A stretch of DNA of 18,780 bases from CAZVYS01 sp964630755 (lineage in GTDB: Bacteria > Patescibacteriota > Microgenomatia > UBA1400 > CG1-02-47-37). Below, one piece after another: positions 14,229-18,780 of the stretch. Within the stretch, counting starts at the first letter, position 1. Each line of letters begins with the position of its first letter. Position numbers and translations under genes: made by a program. The notes beneath the pieces are model-generated. The model was not told the DNA's origin and searched no databases. It was given only the letters and a program-made list of their open reading frames with translations. The stretch covers positions 1 to 18,780 of the forward strand of contig CAZVYS010000017.1 in assembly GCA_964630755.1 (NCBI GenBank), given 5' to 3'.

Positions 14229-15440
14229 ATGAAAACAAATCCTAAAACACCAAAATCAGCCAGAACAGAATTTACCTCGGCTTTAAACCAAATTTGCTCG
14301 GAACGAGGCATTAGCCCTAAAGCTGTTGTTGAAACAATTAAAGCAGCTTTAGTAGCTGCTTATCGAAAAGATTTTGGACTAGATGAAGAAATTCAGTACG
14401 AAGCTGAACTAGATGAAGTAACTGGCAGCGCTAAAATATTTGAGATAACCGATGATGAAAAATCGGCTAAAGGTCGATCGTCATCTGGACGAAAAGATAT
14501 TACTCCTCCCGGTTTTGGTCGAATTGCCGCTCAAACCGCCAAACAAGTCATTTTGCAAAAAATTCGTGAAGCCGAAAAAGACGCTATTATCGGCGAGTAT
14601 CAAGATAAAATTGGCAGTTTAGTAAATGGTATGGTTTTAAGATTTGATGGCCAATTTATTATTTGCGATATCGGCCGTGGTCAAGGTTTAATGCCCCCGG
14701 AAGAACAAGCCAGGGATGAACATTATCGCCTGAATCAACGCTTAACTTTATTTATCAAAGACATTCGGGAAACCATGAAAGGTCAACAAATCATTGTTTC
14801 CCGTAACGATCAAGAGCTAGTTATCGGTCTTTTTAAACGTGAAGTTCCTGAAGTTAACTCAGGAGCCGTTGAAATCAAAGCCATCGCCAGGGAGGCTGGC
14901 AATCGATCTAAAGTTGCTGTTTCTTCCACTCAAGCTGGAGTTGACCCTGTTGGTTCTTGCGTTGGCCAAAAAGGTGTTCGTGTCCAGGCAGTCATCAATG
15001 AGCTTGGCGGTGAAAAAATCGACATCATCGAACACTCAGAAAATGAAGAAAAATTCATTGCAGCTGCTCTTCAACCTGCCGAAAAAATGAAAATTAAAAT
15101 TAACAAAACCAAAAAAGCCGCCAACGTAACTGTTCCAGAAGACCAACTTTCTTTAGCCATTGGTAAAGAAGGCCAAAATGTACGCCTGGCTGCCCAGCTA
15201 ACTGGTTACAAAATTAACCTCAAAGGGCCAAAAGGTACTCAAAAAATCACTGCCACCAAAGACGACGTTGAACATGAAATTGACAAGCTTAATTTATCAA
15301 GTCGGGTCCGTAACGCTTTGGTTTATGCTGAAATCACCACCATTAAAGCCTTAAAAAAATTATCTGATTCTGATCTAAAAAACACCAAAGGTCTTGGCCC
15401 AAAAGCCATTATCGAAATTCAGGAAAAGTTAGCAGAGTAA
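14229..15440 (+). CDS. nusA: Transcription termination/antitermination factor NusA
   Basis: The 403-residue protein contains the NusA N-terminal RNA-polymerase-binding domain (about 8-125, ending FGRIAAQTAKQVILQKIREAEK), an S1 domain (about 130-195), and two KH domains (about 195-340, with DPVGSCVGQKGVRVQAVINELGGEKIDII and LSLAIGKEGQNVRLAAQLTGYKI). A helix-hairpin-helix-like tail (about 345-403, DLKNTKGLGPKAIIEIQEKL) resembles the RNA polymerase alpha C-terminal domain. NusA controls pausing and enhances hairpin-dependent termination. Its own leader carries a terminator-like hairpin, so feedback is plausible. It heads the nusA-infB block. The N-terminal domain segment SAKGRSSSGRKDI is shorter and less conserved than usual. 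Confidence 0.96.
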   Translation: MKTNPKTPKSARTEFTSALNQICSERGISPKAVVETIKAALVAAYRKDFGLDEEIQYEAELDEVTGSAKIFEITDDEKSAKGRSSSGRKDITPPGFGRIAAQTAKQVILQKIREAEKDAIIGEYQDKIGSLVNGMVLRFDGQFIICDIGRGQGLMPPEEQARDEHYRLNQRLTLFIKDIRETMKGQQIIVSRNDQELVIGLFKREVPEVNSGAVEIKAIAREAGNRSKVAVSSTQAGVDPVGSCVGQKGVRVQAVINELGGEKIDIIEHSENEEKFIAAALQPAEKMKIKINKTKKAANVTVPEDQLSLAIGKEGQNVRLAAQLTGYKINLKGPKGTQKITATKDDVEHEIDKLNLSSRVRNALVYAEITTIKALKKLSDSDLKNTKGLGPKAIIEIQEKLAE

Positions 15441-15448
15441 GTATCGCT

Positions 15449-15510
15449 GCAGTTGTTACGAACTTCAGCAACTGCGATTCCGATTTAATCGGGACTAGTT
15501 CGTAACCTGC
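15449..15510 (+). promoter_or_regulatory. Structured leader of infB, expanded relative of the hrcA/pnp hairpin element
   Basis: GCAG (15449-15452) and CTGC (15507-15510) with an unpaired TT reproduce the frame of the hrcA/pnp element, but the inner stem is the unrelated GTTACGAACT/AGTTCGTAAC. A second hairpin is nested inside (TCCGAT/ATCGGG around TTA). GCAGTTG can instead pair with CAACTGC (15469-15475), which would open the outer stem. It ends 10 nt before the infB ATG. Confidence 0.7.
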
Positions 15511-15520
15511 TCATTATTTT

Positions 15521-16984
15521 ATGCCAAAAAAAATTAAAAAATTACCAATACGCCCTCCAATTATCACTGTCATGGGGCATATTGATCATGGCAAAACTAC
15601 CCTATTAGATGCTCTTCGCTCTTCAAAAATCCAAGAAAATGAATCTGGTGGTATTACTCAGCACATTGGCGCTTATCAGCTAGACTATCACGGCAAAAAA
15701 CTTACCTTTATTGACACCCCTGGACATGCTGCTTTTGCTGCCATGCGGTCTCGAGGCGCCAAGTTAACTGATTTAGTTGTTTTAGTCATCGATGCTCAAG
15801 AGTCAGTTAAACCTCAAACCAAAGAATGCTTAGACCACATCAAAAGATCAAAAGTGCCATTTTTGGTTGCTATTAATAAAATGGATTTACCCAACGCCAC
15901 AGAAGATATTGTTAAAAAAGACTTAGCTGATGCCAAAGTTTTAGTCGAGGGCTTTGGTGGAGATATCGTTTGCGTACCTATTTCTGCCAAAACTAAAAAA
16001 GGTCTAGATGAATTGCTAGAAATGATTTTACTTCTCGCAGATATGCAAAAACTTAAGGGCGATCCAAAAGGGGAGCTAGATGGGGTGGTGATTGAATCAT
16101 CTTTAGATCAAAAACGCGGGCCCCTTGCCACCGTCATTGTTAAAAACGGCACTTTAAAAATTGGGGATGAACTAAAAGCTGGAGAAGCTAACGGTAAAGT
16201 CAAAGCTTTATTTAATGACAAAAACCAAAATATAAAACAAGTTTTACCCGGCCAACCAGCCCAAATCTTAGGTTTTAAAGTAGTTCCTAAGGTCGGGAGC
16301 ATCCTCGTAGCCTCGGATAAGGTCGGACCTTCTCCGGAAAGCGCTGAAAGCGCTGTTTACCCGAGCGCTAGCAAGGGAAGGTCCGACCTTGATGAAAAAA
16401 CAAAGTCCGACCAATCCCTCAACATTATCCTTAAAGCTGACGCAGTTGGTACCTTAGAAGCAATCACTAAAAATTTATCCAACGAAATCACTCTTATTAG
16501 CTCTGGCGTCGGCAACATATCTGAGTCAGACATTTTATTAGCTCAATCCACCAACGCTACAATAATTTCTTTTAGGGTCAAAACTACTAAGTCAGCCCAG
16601 AAGCTAGCTGATATCGAAGAAATCTTGATTAAGTCATTCTCTTTAATTCACGAACTTTTAGATGATCTTCAGCAGCAAGTCCTCAAACTGCTTGAGCCCA
16701 CTATCGATGAAAAAGTTTTAGGTGAAGCTAAAATTTCAGTCGAATTTACCGTCAAAGGATCAAAAATTGCTGGTTGCCAAATTATTTCTGGCAAACTATC
16801 TGTTGGAGATAAAGTTCATTTAATCAGAAAAAAGACCCAAATTGCTGACTCAAAAATTAAATCTATTCATCAAGGTAAAGACACGGTTGACAAAGCTAAA
16901 AAAGGTGACGAATGCGGCCTAGCTTTTACTACTGGCTTAGACTTTAAGCCCAAAGATACTCTCCAGGCGTTCACTCAAGTCTAA
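15521..16984 (+). CDS. infB: Translation initiation factor IF-2, minimal form with an in-frame palindromic cassette
   Basis: The 487-residue protein starts almost directly with the GTPase domain: GHIDHGKTT (19-27), GGITQHIGAY for switch I, DTPGH (65-69), NKMD (119-122) and SAK. Domain II follows (about 178-265), then the helical and C-terminal domains beginning LNIILKADAVGTLEAI. IF2 delivers initiator tRNA and promotes subunit joining. The long N-terminal region of most bacterial IF2 proteins is absent. The linker between domain II and domain III is formed by K267-L290, exactly encoded by a 72-bp palindromic element. There is no Shine-Dalgarno; a structured leader separates it from nusA by 80 nt. 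Confidence 0.96.
   Translation: MPKKIKKLPIRPPIITVMGHIDHGKTTLLDALRSSKIQENESGGITQHIGAYQLDYHGKKLTFIDTPGHAAFAAMRSRGAKLTDLVVLVIDAQESVKPQTKECLDHIKRSKVPFLVAINKMDLPNATEDIVKKDLADAKVLVEGFGGDIVCVPISAKTKKGLDELLEMILLLADMQKLKGDPKGELDGVVIESSLDQKRGPLATVIVKNGTLKIGDELKAGEANGKVKALFNDKNQNIKQVLPGQPAQILGFKVVPKVGSILVASDKVGPSPESAESAVYPSASKGRSDLDEKTKSDQSLNIILKADAVGTLEAITKNLSNEITLISSGVGNISESDILLAQSTNATIISFRVKTTKSAQKLADIEEILIKSFSLIHELLDDLQQQVLKLLEPTIDEKVLGEAKISVEFTVKGSKIAGCQIISGKLSVGDKVHLIRKKTQIADSKIKSIHQGKDTVDKAKKGDECGLAFTTGLDFKPKDTLQAFTQV
16319..16390. repeat. 72-bp palindromic cassette in frame in infB
   Basis: Perfect 14-bp inverted repeats (16319-16332 and 16377-16390), each containing the near-palindrome AAGGTC-S-GACCTT. 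Inside are a tandem 9-bp repeat GAAAGCGCT (16337-16354) and three AGCGCT hexamers. It begins on the first base of codon 267 and is 24 codons long, so the reading frame is kept. Confidence 0.85.
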
Positions 16985-16996
16985 TATCCTATAACA

Positions 16997-17025
16997 TTGA
17001 CTCCAAGGCATTTCTCTGTTAAAAT
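16997..17025 (+). promoter_or_regulatory. Promoter of the DHH-like gene, leaderless type
   Basis: TTGACT (16997-17002), a 17-nt spacer and TAAAAT (17020-17025). Exactly 7 nt then separate it from ATG 17033, so the transcript should start at or beside the start codon. Confidence 0.75.
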
Positions 17026-17032
17026 TCGTCCA

Positions 17033-18085
17033 ATGAAACAATATAATACCGAGCCTGTAAAAAAGGCTCTAGAAACAGCAAAAAGCGTTTTAATTTTATT
17101 GCCTCAGAATCCAAGCCTGGATTCTGTTGCCGCTGGTCTTAGTTTATACCTAGCCTTAACAAAATCGCAAAAATCTACCTCTATTGGTTGTCCAACTGAA
17201 ATAACCGTTGAATTTAATCGACTTTTTGGTGTTGATAAAATCAAGTCTCGAATCGGCAATCAAAACTTGGTTGTTTCCTTTAGTTATCAAGAAGACTCTC
17301 TTGAAAAAGTCTCCTATGACAAAGATCCTCAAAATCAAAAATTTCACCTAACTATCGAACCAAAAGCTGGCTTAGAGCCCTTAGATGCCAATCAAGTTGA
17401 GTTTTCTTATACTGGTTCGAATGCCGACCTAATTTTTGTTATTGGCGCAAGAAGCTTGGAAGATCTTGGGTTTATGTATCAGCAAGAAAAAACTCTTTTA
17501 GACAACAAAGAAAAAACTTTAGTTAATCTTAGTACTTTAGACAAAAACGCTCAATTTGGCACTGTTAATCTTTATGACCCAACTGCCTCTGGTTCAAGCG
17601 AGATTGTTTTAAACATTCTAAAAGCTTTAAATTTAAATCTTCAGCAAGATATTGCCACTAATTTACTAGCTGGTATCGAGTCTGCTACTAACAATCTAAG
17701 CTCCTGTAATACTCCTGAAACCTACGAAACCATTGCCGAGTTAATTAGATTAGGAGCAAAAAAAGGCCATCTGACGCCTCAAATGCCTCGTTCATTTTCT
17801 TCACCACCAACTTCTTTAACCCCACCTTCAAGCAACTTAGCGCCCAAGTTGCCAATTAGTCCATCTCCAAAACCAACTTTATCCCAAACAAGATTATCGC
17901 CGCCAAGCTTTCCTCAACCACCACGTAGTCCTCAACCACTTCAGCCACCTCCAACCAATCCAGCAATGACTAGCAGCTCAGTCCCGCCTCCCTCTCCAAT
18001 TCAACCAAGCAATCAAGGCGTGGATCAGCCAAAACCTGAATGGTTAAAGCCTAAAGTAATTACTAGTTCTGGTATCAAGACTTGA
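17033..18085 (+). CDS. DHH-family (NrnA-like) protein with lost catalytic motifs and a proline-rich tail
   Basis: The 350-residue protein keeps the DHH/NrnA fold signatures: VLILLPQNPSLDSVAAGLSLYLAL (19-42), ADLIFVIGARSLEDLG (131-146), FGTVNLYDPTASGSSEIV (175-192) and ATNLLAGIESAT (208-219). The metal-binding residues are largely missing. The first DHxxD-type motif is NPSLD, the motif II Asp is Gly138, and the DHH triplet region reads VNLSTL (164-169). Active relatives degrade nanoRNA or cyclic dinucleotides; this one is probably not an enzyme. From about 249 a disordered Pro/Ser/Gln-rich tail of roughly 100 residues follows. The position between infB and rpsO is the usual place of nrnA in this gene block. 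ATG 17033 is preferred to TTG 16997, which is the promoter -35. Confidence 0.75.
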   Translation: MKQYNTEPVKKALETAKSVLILLPQNPSLDSVAAGLSLYLALTKSQKSTSIGCPTEITVEFNRLFGVDKIKSRIGNQNLVVSFSYQEDSLEKVSYDKDPQNQKFHLTIEPKAGLEPLDANQVEFSYTGSNADLIFVIGARSLEDLGFMYQQEKTLLDNKEKTLVNLSTLDKNAQFGTVNLYDPTASGSSEIVLNILKALNLNLQQDIATNLLAGIESATNNLSSCNTPETYETIAELIRLGAKKGHLTPQMPRSFSSPPTSLTPPSSNLAPKLPISPSPKPTLSQTRLSPPSFPQPPRSPQPLQPPPTNPAMTSSSVPPPSPIQPSNQGVDQPKPEWLKPKVITSSGIKT

Positions 18086-18086
18086 A

Positions 18087-18113
18087 TTTTGATATAATCC
18101 CTTTTGATATAAT
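18087..18113 (+). promoter_or_regulatory. rpsO promoter with duplicated extended -10 region
   Basis: The 12-bp sequence TTTTGATATAAT occurs twice (18087-18098 and 18102-18113), each an extended -10 (TGATATAAT). The second ends exactly 7 nt before the rpsO ATG, predicting a leaderless message; the first would give a leader of about 16 nt. Confidence 0.7.
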
Positions 18114-18120
18114 TTCCTTC

Positions 18121-18390
18121 ATGACTTTAACAACTGATAAGAAAAACATCATTATTAAAAAATTTGCCACCCAAAAAGGCGACACTGGATCGCCCGAGGT
18201 TCAAGTAGCTTTATTAACCAAGCGCATTCAACAGCTTACAAAGCATCTTAAATCTCACAACAAAGATAATCATTCTCGTCGAGGATTGTTAGCCATGGTC
18301 TCCAAGCGCAGAAGACTTTTAAATTATCTTAAAGACACCTCAAAAAAAAGATACCAATCATTAATTAACAAATTGAAATTGAAAAAGTAA
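18121..18390 (+). CDS. rpsO: 30S ribosomal protein S15 (uS15)
   Basis: The product has 89 residues, the standard S15 length. The core stretch GDTGSPEVQVALLTKRIQQLTKHLKSHNKDNHSRRGLLAMVSKRRRLLNYLK contains the family signature around HxxDxHSRRGL and binds the three-way junction of 16S rRNA. The ATG at 18121 is chosen for length and because TATAAT lies 7 nt upstream; the open frame upstream to 18082 is promoter sequence. The rpsO-pnp pairing is widely conserved. With no leader, the S15 autoregulation by leader RNA known in other bacteria would need a different target here. Confidence 0.96.
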   Translation: MTLTTDKKNIIIKKFATQKGDTGSPEVQVALLTKRIQQLTKHLKSHNKDNHSRRGLLAMVSKRRRLLNYLKDTSKKRYQSLINKLKLKK

Positions 18391-18400
18391 ATCTTAAAAT
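18373..18400 (+). promoter_or_regulatory. Candidate pnp promoter at the end of rpsO
   Basis: TTGAAA (18373-18378), a 16-nt spacer and TAAAAT (18395-18400). The expected start near 18407 coincides with the first base of a long leader stem. Readthrough from rpsO is also possible. Confidence 0.55.
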
Positions 18401-18406
18401 TTAAGG

Positions 18407-18482
18407 ATTCTTAAGGAGTCAGAAGTATCGGCTTAAAAGCCCATAGTTCCCGCTTCTTAAACTTCCTTATTTTCCTAAGAAT
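18407..18482 (+). promoter_or_regulatory. Structured upstream half of the pnp leader
   Basis: ATTCTTAAGGA (18407-18417) pairs with TCCTAAGAAT (18473-18482) with one bulged A. Inside are AGAAG/CTTCT (18421-18425 with 18453-18457) and a hairpin GGCT-TAAA-AGCC (18430-18441). TAAGGA can alternatively pair with TCCTTA (18464-18469). An AAGGAG at 18413-18418 has no start codon within reach. Confidence 0.6.
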
Positions 18483-18486
18483 AGCT

Positions 18487-18515
18487 GCAGTTGCTCGATG
18501 TAACGTCGGACCTGC
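18487..18515 (+). promoter_or_regulatory. Leader hairpin element, pnp copy
   Basis: Same layout as the hrcA copy: GCAG/CTGC, unpaired TT, GCTCGA opposite TCGGAC (one mismatch, one G-T pair), loop TGTAACG. It ends 14 nt before the pnp ATG and shares the flanking ATAGCT on the left and a CYC after CTGC on the right. Confidence 0.8.
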
Positions 18516-18529
18516 CCAATATAAAATAT

Positions 18530-18780
18530 ATGTCTCAATTCAAATCTATTACAAAATCCGTGACAATCAACGGTCAAGAAATTACTTTCAAGCTTGGGCT
18601 TTTTGCCGAGCAGGCTTCTGGCGCCGTTTTAGTTAAATCCGGCGACACCGTCGTTCACGTCACCGTCGTCGGCGGACGCATTAACAAAGATCTAGACTAC
18701 TTTCCTTTATCTGTTGATTACCAAGAAAAGCTTTATGCCTCAGGCATCATCAAAGGTTCTCGTTGGGTCAAAAGAGAAGG
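18530..18780 (+). CDS. pnp: Polyribonucleotide nucleotidyltransferase, N-terminal part
   Basis: The frame from ATG 18530 runs off the right edge after 83 complete codons. It reads MSQFKSITKSVTINGQEITFKLGLFAEQASGAVLVKSGDTVVHVTVVGG and later DLDYFPLSVDYQEKLYASGIIKGSRWVKREG, which is the first RNase PH-like domain of PNPase (compare the family's DFFPLTVDYxEKxYAxGKIPGGFxKREG). PNPase is the 3'-5' phosphorolytic exoribonuclease of mRNA decay. In other bacteria its leader is a target for autoregulation, and here the leader has a long folded region plus the recurrent hairpin element. There is no Shine-Dalgarno before the ATG. Confidence 0.94.
   Translation, partial: MSQFKSITKSVTINGQEITFKLGLFAEQASGAVLVKSGDTVVHVTVVGGRINKDLDYFPLSVDYQEKLYASGIIKGSRWVKRE

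Noticed and set aside
14474..14505. A short inverted repeat (TCGTC/GACGA) in nusA as another inserted palindrome
   Set aside because: Only 5-bp arms, no exact insertion relative to the family, and that region of NusA is variable anyway.
16997..17032. TTG 16997 as the start of the DHH-like gene
   Set aside because: TTG is part of a TTGACT-N17-TAAAAT promoter, and ATG 17033 lies at the leaderless distance seen elsewhere.
18082..18120. ORF extension of rpsO upstream of ATG 18121
   Set aside because: The stretch consists of duplicated extended -10 boxes; starting at 18121 gives the standard 89-residue S15.
18413..18418. AAGGAG in the pnp leader as the ribosome site of a small ORF
   Set aside because: No ATG, GTG or TTG lies at a suitable distance downstream, and the sequence is part of a predicted stem.

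Overview
The window looks like a chromosomal segment from an AT-rich, streamlined bacterium of the Candidate Phyla Radiation (Patescibacteria), most likely a Microgenomates-type lineage. This placement is inferred from gene character, not from a marker tree. The evidence is: a minimal IF2 with no N-terminal extension, a short HrcA, a DnaJ without a zinc finger, type IV pilus assembly genes, a REP-type transposase, and short palindromes sitting in frame inside conserved genes. TGA is used as a normal stop (murJ, pilO-like gene, DHH-like gene), so this is genetic code 11 and not the TGA=Gly code of Absconditabacteria/Gracilibacteria. Most operon-first genes lack a Shine-Dalgarno site.

Layout. 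(1) 1-3002, minus strand: a tightly packed type IV pilus or surface cluster (PilN-like, PilO-like, a small membrane protein, a large FN3/Ig-like surface protein with a C-terminal PEP-like sorting tail, and the start of one more gene). It lies just downstream of rpsT. (2) 3247-3311: overlapping divergent promoters for rpsT and murJ. (3) 3312-6775, plus strand: murJ and lepA, translationally coupled. (4) 6776-7500: a REP-associated transposase gene split by an in-frame TGA, with four copies of one 23-bp palindrome around and inside it. (5) 7529-8938, minus strand: a membrane-anchored GH39-like glycosidase. (6) 8939-14141, plus strand: the heat-shock operon hrcA-grpE-dnaK-dnaJ behind a sigma70-type promoter overlapped by a CIRCE-like operator, followed by an unrecognised polytopic membrane protein. 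(7) 14138-18780, plus strand: the transcription/translation block nusA, infB, a DHH-family pseudoenzyme, rpsO and the start of pnp. This is a reduced form of the common nusA-infB-rbfA-nrnA-truB-ribF-rpsO-pnp order, with no rbfA, truB or ribF here.

The most interesting content is not in the gene list. Four kinds of small palindromic element recur. The 23-bp palindrome is tied to the transposase and is translated inside it in two reading frames. A 21-bp palindrome is inserted exactly in frame in dnaJ. A 72-bp palindromic cassette, in frame, forms the IF2 interdomain linker. A 29-nt hairpin occurs almost unchanged in the leaders of hrcA and pnp, and an expanded relative with a compensating stem sits before infB. 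Several share the core GTCGGAC/GTCCGAC.

A second pattern is leaderless architecture. A -10 box lies exactly 7 nt before the ATG at rpsT, the membrane-protein gene, the DHH-like gene and rpsO. Genes that do have leaders (hrcA, nusA, infB, pnp) carry RNA structure in them. The nusA leader includes what reads as an intrinsic terminator ending 4 nt before the start codon, which suggests attenuation of the gene for a termination factor.
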